NCBI GenBank assembly: GCA_937881145.1
Contig: CALGFL010000454.1
Span: 1 to 13,013, forward strand
Direction of reading: 5' to 3'
Length of the DNA: 13,013 nt
From: an uncultured Bordetella sp.
GTDB lineage: Bacteria; Pseudomonadota; Gammaproteobacteria; Burkholderiales; Burkholderiaceae_B
Position numbers and translations under genes: made by a program. The notes under the pieces are model-generated. The model ran no database searches. It was not told the DNA's origin and saw only the letters and a program-made list of their open reading frames with translations. Positions 1 to 6,545 of this stretch are shown in pieces; positions within the stretch are counted from its first letter, which is position 1; each line of letters begins with the position of its first letter.

Positions 1-120
1 AAATAATAACGAACTAAATCGGAATTAAGCAAGACCCATGGCGCATGCCGACTTCCGCCCGGCGAGCGGGCGACGTCGCCTGCCAGGCACGATCTCGAAT
101 GGAACAGGTAGCGAGCCGGA

Positions 121-903
121 CTAGCCGGCGATATAGCCCAGGCGCGCGGATGCCAGGGCGGCACACTTGCCCAGCGTCGTCGCCAGCTCGCCGTCATAGG
201 ACGCGTCGACCGAGCCGCTGGGGCCGATGAGCGTGATGGCCAGCACGATGTTGCGGCCGTGGTCGAAGACCGGAGCGCTCAGGGCGCTGATGCCGACGAC
301 GGGGTCGTCGATGCTGCGGGCAAGCCCGCACCGCCTGACTTCGGCCAGGCGCGCGTCGATTTCCTTGCGTGTGAACGGCCGCCGCGAAGCGCCTATCTGC
401 AAGGCGCCGGCCTCTTCCAGCGCGATCAGCGATTCGACCGTCGCGGCCGGAAGATAGGCGGCGAAGATCTGCCCCGTGGCGGTCTGCAGCAAGGACATGA
501 CCGTGCCGGTACGCATGGTCACGTGAATGGCGTCGGTCGCCGGATGGATGTGGACGATGGTCGGCCCCTGGCTACCCGCCGTCGCCAGCGCGACGGTCTG
601 GCCAAAGCGCGGCAGCATGTCGTCCACCAGGGGAATCGCCGTGCGCACCGGATCGGAGCGCTGCAGGCTGATGAGCCCCATCTGCAAGGCGAAGGGGCCC
701 AGTTCGTAGCGCCCCGACGGGGCGTCCTGCTGGATCAAACCCAGATTGCAGTAGCTGACGAGGTAGGGATGCGCCTTGGCGGGCGCCATGCCCGCCTTGC
801 GCGCGAGATCTCCCAGCAGCATGGGGCCGCCGTGGTCGACCAGGGCGCGCAGCAAAGCGCCGCCGACCTCGATGGACTGGATACCTCTGCGTTCTGTGGC
901 CAT
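121..903 (-). CDS. IclR-family transcriptional regulator
   Basis: This is a 260-residue DNA-binding regulator of the IclR family, whose members usually control a neighbouring catabolic or transport operon in response to a small ligand. The N-terminal winged helix-turn-helix covers about residues 8-62: a GIQSIEVGG start, a recognition-helix region AGMAPAKAHPYLVSY, then the LGLIQQD wing. The C-terminal ligand-binding domain covers about 85-258 and ends in the typical stretch VGISALSAPVFDHGRNIVLAI followed by a GKCAALASARLG helix. The length is normal. I chose the ATG at 903 because it places the HTH where the family has it; the frame stays open far upstream but there it is the shadow of the divergent MarR gene. 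No strong Shine-Dalgarno is seen. An in-frame ATG at 966 is possible but less likely. The target is probably to the left of the window or the divergent gene. The family call is firm; the ligand is unknown. Confidence 0.93.
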   Translation of the reverse strand: MATERRGIQSIEVGGALLRALVDHGGPMLLGDLARKAGMAPAKAHPYLVSYCNLGLIQQDAPSGRYELGPFALQMGLISLQRSDPVRTAIPLVDDMLPRFGQTVALATAGSQGPTIVHIHPATDAIHVTMRTGTVMSLLQTATGQIFAAYLPAATVESLIALEEAGALQIGASRRPFTRKEIDARLAEVRRCGLARSIDDPVVGISALSAPVFDHGRNIVLAITLIGPSGSVDASYDGELATTLGKCAALASARLGYIAG

Positions 904-972
904 GGGAATCGCGCTGCAATCGAAGCCGCAATGATACCGCCCCGCGAGCCTGCCCCTTGCTAACATGGCGGC
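904..972. promoter_or_regulatory. Divergent promoter region between the IclR-type and HpaR-type regulators
   Basis: This 69-bp gap must hold both start signals. On the plus strand TGC-TAACAT (958-966) resembles an extended -10 element. Its predicted start of transcription, about 7 bp downstream, falls on or next to the ATG at 973, and no Shine-Dalgarno is visible, so a leaderless hpaR transcript is possible. On the minus strand TATCAT (complement of 931-936) is a 5/6 match to a -10 box and would give the iclR-type gene a leader of about 20 nt. Neither has a convincing -35. A CATG-N4-CATG arrangement at 964-975 overlaps the plus-strand -10 and the start codon and could be an operator. All of this is read by eye. 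Confidence 0.35.
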
Positions 973-1422
973 ATGAAAGCCCCCTTCCATCATCGCAATC
1001 TGCCGCACCTGCTGCTGTACGCACGGGAAACGCTGATGCAGCATTTCCGCCCCGTACTGAAAGAAGCGGGGCTCACCGAGCAGCAATGGCGCGTGCTGCG
1101 CACCTTGAGCGACACGGGCGCCATCGAGCCCAACCAGATCGCCAAGCACTGCCAGCTCCTGGGTCCCAGCCTGACCCGCATCCTGGCCGGCATGGAAGAA
1201 TCCGGCCTGATCGTGCGCGCGCGGTCGAGCGAAGACCAGCGCCGCCAGAAAATCTCGCTCACGCCCAAGAGCCGCAAGCTGATCGAGCGCATGCGGCCCA
1301 AGATCGACCAGAAATATCAAGAGCTGGAAGCGATGATAGGCAAGCCCCTGCTCGACCGTCTGTATCGCGACATCGACGAGGCGGTCACGCTGGTCAGGCA
1401 GGACAAGGGGCCCGTCGTTTAG
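973..1422 (+). CDS. hpaR: MarR-family regulator, HpaR-like (homoprotocatechuate degradation repressor type)
   Basis: This 149-residue winged-helix repressor is of the MarR family. In E. coli the HpaR subgroup represses the meta-cleavage operon for homoprotocatechuate and is released by the aromatic substrate. Subgroup features that can be read here are an N-terminal LLLYARETLMQHFRPVLK helix, then LTEQQWRVLRTL (about 34-45), the recognition helix LLGPSLTRILAGMEESGL (62-79), and a wing with EDQRRQKISLT (87-97). All resemble the E. coli HpaR pattern as I recall it. C-terminal helices (about 103-142) would form the dimer interface. The length is normal. No SD precedes the ATG at 973, which may reflect a leaderless message. 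No hpa catabolic genes are in this window, so the regulated operon may lie left of position 1 or the protein may have another target. A generic MarR role is the alternative. Confidence 0.85.
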   Translation: MKAPFHHRNLPHLLLYARETLMQHFRPVLKEAGLTEQQWRVLRTLSDTGAIEPNQIAKHCQLLGPSLTRILAGMEESGLIVRARSSEDQRRQKISLTPKSRKLIERMRPKIDQKYQELEAMIGKPLLDRLYRDIDEAVTLVRQDKGPVV

Positions 1423-1436
1423 ATAGCATGTCATCC

Positions 1437-1463
1437 AAACGGCGGCGGCGCCCGCCGCCGTTT
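1437..1463. terminator. Bidirectional intrinsic terminator between convergent genes
   Basis: A perfect 12-bp stem is formed by AAACGGCGGCGG (1437-1448) and CCGCCGCCGTTT (1452-1463) around a 3-nt loop CGC. The arms carry A-run and T-run ends, so the hairpin can act in both directions. It sits 14 nt after the HpaR-like stop codon and 22 nt beyond the end of the convergent PepSY gene. The T tract is short (TTTG), so efficiency is uncertain, but position and symmetry fit a shared terminator. Confidence 0.8.
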
Positions 1464-1485
1464 GCTTCGGCGGGCAGGCGCGCCC

Positions 1486-2169
1486 TTACAGCGTCACGGC
1501 CGTTGCCGCCAGCACCGCCGCCATCGACGCCGCGAGAACCGTCGCGCCCACCAGCTTATTGCGCTCGAGTCCGGTCCATAGCAGCAGGCCCGTAAGCGAC
1601 AGCAGAACCAGGCTGCCCGCGATGGTGTCGGACAGCAGCACCCAGGCCATGCCGACGCCGTCGGCGCGGTGCAGGTTCTCGATCACGCCCAGCCAGCCCG
1701 GCACCATCTGCCGCGCCGACACCTGGCGGGTCGCAGGCGTGTAATCCGCCTGGATCAGGTACCGCGGCGTGCGAAAGCGCATCTGCCAGTGTTCGGGCAT
1801 CTGCACCGTCTGGCCGCTCCAGGAGACCGCCTGGCCGGCGATGCGCGCGACGTGCTCCACGGGCTTGATCAGATTCCACTCGCGCTGCAGCCACGCCGCC
1901 ACGTCCGCCGGGGCCTGCGGCACCGTCTCGGGCACCTGCATGCGGATGCGGGTGACGACCGGCGCGGGCGTGTCCAGCGTCATCACCGCGCGGTGATTCT
2001 GGAAAAAGCCACTGATGCCGAACATCAGGCCCATCGCCGCACCCCACAAACCCAGCCAGCCGTGCGCCTTGCGCAGCCATTTGATGAAGACGCCCCGGCG
2101 CGCGGCGGCACGCGGCCCGGTCCGCCGGGAAGCGGGCGATACCAGCGTTGCGGACGAAGGAGGAACCAT
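1486..2169 (-). CDS. PepSY-associated transmembrane protein (PepSY_TM_like type), probably iron-regulated
   Basis: This 227-residue inner-membrane protein is of the small PepSY-TM type, often found near siderophore or heme uptake genes; some larger relatives act as ferric-siderophore reductases. After a basic N-terminal tail there is WLRKAHGWLGLWGAAMGLMF with a first membrane segment (about 36-57) and the conserved NHR after it. A soluble loop (about 60-165) contains a LIQADYTPATRQV strand. The family motif ENLHRADGVGMAWVLLSDTI leads into a second membrane segment (about 173-198, ending GLLLWTGLERNK), and a third hydrophobic segment lies at the C-terminus (about 205-226). The ATG at 2169 gives a long, low-complexity N-terminus without a clear SD, so the true start could be closer to VFIKWLRK. 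A Fur-box-like sequence lies about 30-54 bp upstream of the start. The family is clear; the exact biochemical role is unknown. Confidence 0.82.
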   Translation of the reverse strand: MVPPSSATLVSPASRRTGPRAAARRGVFIKWLRKAHGWLGLWGAAMGLMFGISGFFQNHRAVMTLDTPAPVVTRIRMQVPETVPQAPADVAAWLQREWNLIKPVEHVARIAGQAVSWSGQTVQMPEHWQMRFRTPRYLIQADYTPATRQVSARQMVPGWLGVIENLHRADGVGMAWVLLSDTIAGSLVLLSLTGLLLWTGLERNKLVGATVLAASMAAVLAATAVTL

Positions 2170-2198
2170 GAAAACCCAGGAAAGGCGCAGTTATTATC

Positions 2199-2223
2199 AA
2201 TATTGAGAATCAATATCATTACC
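2199..2223. promoter_or_regulatory. Fur box (two overlapping 19-bp sites)
   Basis: The 19-mer at 2199-2217 matches the classical Fur consensus GATAATGATAATCATTATC at 15 of 19 positions. A second 19-mer shifted by 6 bp (2205-2223) matches at 14 of 19. A 6-bp offset is the usual arrangement for two overlapping Fur dimers. The site lies in a strongly AT-rich patch within GC-rich DNA, between the divergent PepSY gene (start 2169) and ddpX (start 2341). Iron-dependent repression of the PepSY gene is the natural reading. Control of ddpX is possible because a candidate -35 for it lies inside the box. Confidence 0.78.
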
Positions 2224-2229
2224 TATGAT
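2203..2229 (+). promoter_or_regulatory. Candidate promoter for the ddp operon
   Basis: TTGAGA (2203-2208, 5/6 to the -35 consensus) is followed after 15 bp by TATGAT (2224-2229, 5/6 to the -10 consensus). The spacer is shorter than the optimum of 17 bp. The -35 lies inside the Fur box, so Fur bound there would occlude it. The predicted leader to the ddpX ATG is about 105 nt. This is only a pattern match. Confidence 0.3.
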
Positions 2230-2340
2230 AACCAACTCGAAAGGTAAGCGCCAGTCGATCGAAGACCTGTACCATCGGCATACAAAACACCTTCGTTCGC
2301 ACATGCGGTGCATCAACGCGCCGCTCTCTGCATTTCTCTC

Positions 2341-2907
2341 ATGAACGCCACTTCCCTCGTCCACATCACCCCCGAAACGCACGGCGTCGAGATCGACCTG
2401 GCCTACGCCACGTCCGGCAACATCACCGGCAAGCCCATCTACCGCCAGGCGCACTGCCTGCTGCTGGCCCAGGCCGAGGCGGCCTTGCGCCGCGCCGTGG
2501 ACATCGCCGGGCTGGCCGGCTGCATCCTGCGCATCTTCGACGCCTACCGGCCGCCGCAGGCGCAGCACGTGTTGTGGGACTTCCTGCCCGACGCGCGCTA
2601 TATCGCCGACCCCAGGCAGGGCTCGAACCACAGCCGCGGCGCGGCGCTGGATCTGACGCTGACGGATGCCGACGGACAGGCGCTGGACATGGGCACGGGC
2701 TTTGACGACATGACCCTGGCCTCGGCCCATTTTCACGCCGGCCTGCCGCAAGCCGTGCAGCGCAACCGCCTGCTGTTGCTGGGCATCATGCACGCGGCCG
2801 GCTTCACGCACATCGCCAGCGAGTGGTGGCACTACGAACTGCCGGGCTCGCGAATCGCCCTGCCCTTGATCGAAGACGGCGCCGGTCATACGCTACGCCT
2901 GATGTAG
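2341..2907 (+). CDS. ddpX: D-alanyl-D-alanine dipeptidase (DdpX/VanX family zinc peptidase)
   Basis: This cytoplasmic zinc peptidase splits D-Ala-D-Ala into two D-alanines. In E. coli DdpX feeds imported wall dipeptide to metabolism; VanX uses the same chemistry in vancomycin resistance. All VanX-type active-site residues are present with the right spacing: Arg70 in FDAYRPPQAQ, His97 and Asp104 in the SNHSRGAALDLTLTD zinc-binding segment, and Glu161 and His164 in SEWWHYEL. The length of 188 residues is close to E. coli DdpX, and there is no signal peptide. I chose the ATG at 2341 by family alignment; an in-frame GTG at 2308 would add 11 residues, and neither has a clear SD. It is the first gene of the ddpXABCDF-type operon, with 39 bp before ddpA. 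No vanH or vanA partner is nearby, so nutrient use is more likely than antibiotic resistance. Confidence 0.94.
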   Translation: MNATSLVHITPETHGVEIDLAYATSGNITGKPIYRQAHCLLLAQAEAALRRAVDIAGLAGCILRIFDAYRPPQAQHVLWDFLPDARYIADPRQGSNHSRGAALDLTLTDADGQALDMGTGFDDMTLASAHFHAGLPQAVQRNRLLLLGIMHAAGFTHIASEWWHYELPGSRIALPLIEDGAGHTLRLM

Positions 2908-2946
2908 GCTTACCCTCTGGTTTTCACAACGTCACTCGGAGCTTCC

Positions 2947-4557
2947 ATGAAACTGGCATTTGGCGCGGCATTGCTGCGATCGACAACCCTGGCCTGCGCA
3001 TTGGCGACGACCCTGGTCGCTTTGCAGCCCGCCCAGGCCGGCACGCCGAAGGACATGCTGGTGATGGCCACCATGCTCGACGAGTTCTCGACCCTCGATC
3101 CGGGCGAGGTCTACGAGCTGATGCCCGAGGAGTACGTCGCCAACACCTACGATCGCCTGGTGCGGGTCGACCTGGCCGACCCCTCGCATTTCAAGGGCGA
3201 CGTGGCACAGTCGTGGACCGTGAGCACCGACGGGCTGACCTACACCTTCAAGCTGCGCCCGGGGCTGAAGTTCCATTCGGGCAACCCGCTGACGGCCGAC
3301 GACGTGGCCTGGTCCATCCGGCGCTGCGTGCTGCTCGACAAGGGCGCGGCCGCGGTGCTGCAAGGCATAGGCCTGACCACGGCCAATGTCAAAGAGAACG
3401 TGCGCAAGATCGACGACGAAACGGTCAGCATCACCACCGACCACGTCTACTCGCCGACCTTCGTGCTCAACGTGCTGGGCGCCTGGCCCGCCTCGGTGGT
3501 CGATCGCAAGCTGCTGGAACAACATCAGCAGAACAACGACTTCGGCAACGCCTGGCTGCGCACGCACGAAGCCGGCTCGGGCATCTTCAAGCTGGTGAAG
3601 TGGACCGCCAACGACAGCCTGATCCTGCAGCGCGACGACGCCCACGCCGACCCGGCCCTGCTCAAGCGCATCGTGCTCAAGCACGTGCCGGAAACCGCCG
3701 GACAGCGCCTGCTGATCGAGAACGGCGACGCGGACATGGCCCGCAACCTGGGCGACAACGACATCGACGCGCTGACCAAGAGCGGCAAGGCCAAGTCGAT
3801 GGCCGTGCCGCAGGCCACGCTGCTGTACCTGGGCCTGAACGTGAAGAACCCCGACCTGGCCAAGCCCGAGGTGCAACAGGCCATCAAGTGGCTGATCGAT
3901 TACCAGGGCATTCAGGACCACATCGCCAAGCACACCTACAAGGTCCACCAGACCTTCCTGCCCGAAGGCTTTCTGGGCGCGATCGACGACAACCCCTATC
4001 ACCCGGATCTCGCCAAGGCGAAGGCGCTGCTGGCCAAGGCCGGCCTGCCCAACGGCTTCAAGGTGACCATGGACGTGCGCAACGGCTACCCCTATAGCGA
4101 CATCGCCCAGGCCATACAGGCCAATCTGGCGCAGGCCGGCATCCAGGTCGAACTCATCCCGGGCGACAACAAGCAGACCCTGGCCAAGTACCGCGCGCGC
4201 AAGCACGACATCTACATCGGCGAATGGTCGGCCGACTACATCGACCCGCACAGCAACGCGCAGGGCTTTGCCTGGAATCCGGACAATTCCGACAATTCGC
4301 CCTACAAGATGCTGGCCTGGCGCAACGGCTGGAACATCCCGCAGCTGACCAAGGAAACCGATGCCGCCCTGGCCGAGCCTTCGGCGCAGCGCCGCGCCCA
4401 TCTCTACGAGATCATGCAGAAGCAGATGCTGGCGAACTCGCCCTTCGTCATCATGTTCCAGCGCGTCTCGCAAGTGACCATGCGCCCGGGCGTGAGCGGC
4501 ATCGAAGTCGGCCCGATCAACGATCTGGTGTCGTACCGTCATCTGACCAAGAAATGA
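2947..4557 (+). CDS. ddpA: Periplasmic dipeptide-binding protein of the ABC transporter (DdpA/DppA type)
   Basis: This solute-binding protein of the peptide/nickel family (SBP_bac_5, cluster C) captures di- or oligopeptides in the periplasm. It has 536 residues, normal for the family. A signal peptide covers residues 1-31 with cleavage predicted after LQPAQA. Family marks include FSTLDPGEVYELMPEEYVANTYD near the start of the mature protein, SWTVSTDGLTYTFKLRPGLKFHSG (about residues 89-112), LTADDVAWSI, and the domain II segment KAKALLAKAGLPNGF. Genetic context with a D-Ala-D-Ala dipeptidase suggests D-Ala-D-Ala or similar wall-derived dipeptides as ligand. It lies 39 bp after ddpX, and its stop TGA overlaps the ddpB start as ATGA, so translation is likely coupled. 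Naming as ddpA rests on synteny with E. coli; general DppA function is the alternative. Confidence 0.92.
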   Translation: MKLAFGAALLRSTTLACALATTLVALQPAQAGTPKDMLVMATMLDEFSTLDPGEVYELMPEEYVANTYDRLVRVDLADPSHFKGDVAQSWTVSTDGLTYTFKLRPGLKFHSGNPLTADDVAWSIRRCVLLDKGAAAVLQGIGLTTANVKENVRKIDDETVSITTDHVYSPTFVLNVLGAWPASVVDRKLLEQHQQNNDFGNAWLRTHEAGSGIFKLVKWTANDSLILQRDDAHADPALLKRIVLKHVPETAGQRLLIENGDADMARNLGDNDIDALTKSGKAKSMAVPQATLLYLGLNVKNPDLAKPEVQQAIKWLIDYQGIQDHIAKHTYKVHQTFLPEGFLGAIDDNPYHPDLAKAKALLAKAGLPNGFKVTMDVRNGYPYSDIAQAIQANLAQAGIQVELIPGDNKQTLAKYRARKHDIYIGEWSADYIDPHSNAQGFAWNPDNSDNSPYKMLAWRNGWNIPQLTKETDAALAEPSAQRRAHLYEIMQKQMLANSPFVIMFQRVSQVTMRPGVSGIEVGPINDLVSYRHLTKK

Positions 4558-5588
4558 CGCCGGGCAAGGCGGCGCTGCGCTGGACGGTCCGCGTCTGCGG
4601 CTGGGTGCTGACGCTGGCCGCCACGTTCACCGGGCTTCTGGCCGTGACGTTCTTCATCGGCCGCAAGGTGCCCATCGACCCGGTGCTGGCCGTGCTGGGC
4701 GATCACGCGTCGGCCGGCGCCTATGCCGCGGCGCGCGCGCAGATGGGGCTGGACCGGCCGCTGCCCGTGCAGTTCGTCCTATACGTGCGCGACGTGCTGC
4801 ACGGCAATCTTGGCACGTCGCTGCTCACGTCCAATCCGGTGCGCGACGACATTCTGCGCGTGTTCCCCGCCACGCTCGAACTGGCCACGCTGGCCACCCT
4901 CATCGGCATACTGGTGGGCGTGCCGCTGGGCGTGGTGGCCGCCACGCGCCACAACCGCGCCGTCGATCACGTGGCCCGCTTCGTCGGGTTGATAGGCAGC
5001 TCGATGCCGGTCTTCTGGCTGGGCCTCATGGGCCTGCTGCTGTTCTACGCCAAGCTGCACTGGGTGGCCGGCCCCGGCCGCATCGACCCGGCCTATGACG
5101 GCATGGTCGACACGCGCACCGGCAGCCTGCTGATCGACGCCTTGCTGGCGGGCGACTGGGATGTATTTCGCAACGCGGTGGCGCACATCGCGCTGCCCGC
5201 CTGCATTCTGGGTTATTACTCGGTGGCGTATCTGAGCCGCATGACGCGCGCCTTCATGCTCGAGCAGCTCAGCCAGGAATACATCGTCACCGCGCGGGTC
5301 AAGGGCGTGCCCGAGCGGCGCGTGGTGTGGCGTCATGCCTTCGGCAACATCGCCGTGCCGCTTTTGACCATCACTGCGCTGGCCTACAGCAATCTGCTGG
5401 AAGGCTCGGTGCTCACCGAAATCGTCTTTTCCTGGCCCGGCATCGGCTCGTATCTCACCGGCGCGCTGATGAACGCCGACATGAGCGCCGTGCTGGGCAG
5501 CACGCTGACCATCGGCGCTCTGTTCATACTCATCAACCTGGCTACCGACATGCTGTATCGCGTCTTCGACCCGCGGGTGCGGACATGA
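4554..5588 (+). CDS. ddpB: Dipeptide ABC transporter permease 1 (DdpB/DppB type)
   Basis: This inner-membrane permease of 344 residues is one half of the transport channel. Hydrophobic segments lie at about residues 15-35, 105-130, 143-166, 208-228, 265-290 and 315-333. The cytoplasmic EAA loop that contacts the ATPase is EYIVTARVKGVPERRVVWRH (242-261, with Ala247 and Gly251). The typical DppB segments MGLDRPLPVQF, GNLGTSL and the end VFDPRVRT are all present. The ATG at 4554 overlaps the ddpA stop (ATGA), and the family length supports this start over the longer open frame that runs into ddpA. The stop again overlaps the ddpC start by ATGA. The gene is intact, unlike its partner ddpC. Confidence 0.93.
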   Translation: MTPGKAALRWTVRVCGWVLTLAATFTGLLAVTFFIGRKVPIDPVLAVLGDHASAGAYAAARAQMGLDRPLPVQFVLYVRDVLHGNLGTSLLTSNPVRDDILRVFPATLELATLATLIGILVGVPLGVVAATRHNRAVDHVARFVGLIGSSMPVFWLGLMGLLLFYAKLHWVAGPGRIDPAYDGMVDTRTGSLLIDALLAGDWDVFRNAVAHIALPACILGYYSVAYLSRMTRAFMLEQLSQEYIVTARVKGVPERRVVWRHAFGNIAVPLLTITALAYSNLLEGSVLTEIVFSWPGIGSYLTGALMNADMSAVLGSTLTIGALFILINLATDMLYRVFDPRVRT

Positions 5589-6514
5589 AGCCCGCAGCCC
5601 AGACAGCTTCGAACGCGGGCCGCCGCGCCTGGCTCCTGAGCGCCGAGCCCGCCTCGCGCACGCAGGCAATGCTGGGCCAGGCTTATCGGCGCTGGCGCCG
5701 GCTGGCCTCCAACCCCATGACGCTGTGCGGCCTGGTGGTGCTGACGCTGCTGGTCCTGACCGCGCTGATCGGCCCCTTGCTGCCGCTGCAGGACCCGCTC
5801 AGGCAGGTCCTGGCCGACCGCCTGCTGCCGCCCGGCAGCCCCGGCCACTGGCTGGGCACCGACGAGCTCGGCCGCGACATTCTCTCGCGCCTGGTGCACG
5901 GCGCGCGCCTGACGCTGGCCATCGCCGTGCTGGTGGTCGTGGTGGTGGTGCCCATCGGCCTTCTCATCGGCACGGCCGCGGGCTTTTTCGGCGGCTGGGT
6001 CGACCGCGTGCTGATGCGCCTGACCGACATTGCGCTGGCGTTTCCCAAGATCGTGCTGGCCCTGGCGCTGGCCGCGGCACTGGGGCCGGGGGTGTTCAAC
6101 GCAGTGCTCGCCATTTCGATCACGGCCTGGCCGGCCTATGCGCGGCTAGCGCGCGCCGAGACGCTGCGCCATGCGCGCGCGGACTTCATCCATGCCGCCC
6201 GCATGCAGGGCGCCTCCCGCATGCGCCTGCTGCTGCGCTACATCGTGCCGCTGTGCGCCTCGTCGGTGATCGTGCGGGCCACGCTGGACATGGCCGGCAT
6301 CATACTGAGCGTGGCGGGGCTGGGCTTTCTGGGCCTGGGCGCACAGCCGCCCAGCCCGGAATGGGGCTAGATGGTGGCCTCGGGCCGCAATGTGCTGCTC
6401 GACGCCTGGTGGGTCTCCACGCTGCCCGGCCTGGCCATCCTGGTCGTGAGCCTGGCCTTCAATCTGCTGGGCGACGGTCTGCGCGACGTCTTCGATCCGC
6501 GACATGGAGACTGA
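5585..6514 (+). pseudogene. ddpC: Dipeptide ABC transporter permease 2 (DdpC/DppC type), interrupted by an amber codon
   Basis: This is the second channel subunit, read as 309 residues if the internal stop is ignored. The N-terminal OppC-type segment (QAYRRWRRLASNPMTLCGL, about 32-50), LGTDELGRDILSRLVHGAR (90-108), the EAA loop around DFIHAARMQGASRMRLLLRY (200-219), and AGLGFLGLGAQPPSPEWG (244-261) are all typical. Codon 262 (6368-6370) is TAG, where family members have an ordinary residue in the EWG-x-MV motif. The same frame then continues with normal family sequence, [20 protein letters not shown] to FDPRHGD, ending at TGA 6512-6514. So this is a single nonsense change, not a frameshift. 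A C-to-T change from CAG is the simplest route, but the ancestral codon is not known. The 261-residue product lacks the last membrane helix. Because ATG follows TAG directly, a 47-residue C-terminal piece could be made by reinitiation. A sequencing error is also possible. Confidence 0.85.
6368..6373 (+). other. Internal amber stop directly followed by ATG in ddpC
   Basis: TAG (6368-6370) is followed directly by an in-frame ATG (6371-6373). A ribosome terminating here would be on top of a start codon. The remaining frame to 6514 encodes 47 residues containing the final hydrophobic segment [14 protein letters not shown]. This geometry may permit reinitiation and a permease in two pieces. No SD is obvious just before it. 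Confidence 0.7.
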
Positions 6515-6534
6515 GCATGTGTCTGCGCGTCCCG

Positions 6535-6540
6535 AAGGAG
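6535..6540 (+). promoter_or_regulatory. Ribosome binding site deciding the GTG start of ddpD
   Basis: AAGGAG is placed 5 nt before the GTG at 6546. The in-frame ATG at 6504 has no comparable upstream sequence and overlaps ddpC, so the GTG start is preferred. The same AAGGAG-N7-GTG arrangement precedes ddpF (7414-7419). Confidence 0.7.
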
Positions 6541-6545
6541 CTGCC

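Noticed and set aside
50..75. Short hairpin CGCCCG/CGGGCG downstream of the iclR-type gene
   Set aside because: Only a 6-bp stem with no T-run on the minus strand after it, so not credible as an intrinsic terminator.
904..1434. Upstream extension of the IclR-type reading frame to 437 residues
   Set aside because: The extra residues lie opposite the hpaR-like gene and have no family similarity; the HTH aligns from the ATG at 903.
2341..2907. Vancomycin resistance vanX gene
   Set aside because: Same enzyme family, but no vanH/vanA ligase or vanRS genes nearby; the gene heads a ddpABCDF-type transporter operon instead.
2932..4542. 536-residue open frame antisense to ddpA
   Set aside because: High-GC shadow frame: composition rich in His, Gln, Val and Arg, no recognisable domain, fully opposite a strong family match.
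5925..5953. GTG-rich run giving six consecutive valines in ddpC
   Set aside because: Looks like a slippage-prone repeat, but it lies in a membrane helix where Val runs are normal, and the frame is intact across it.
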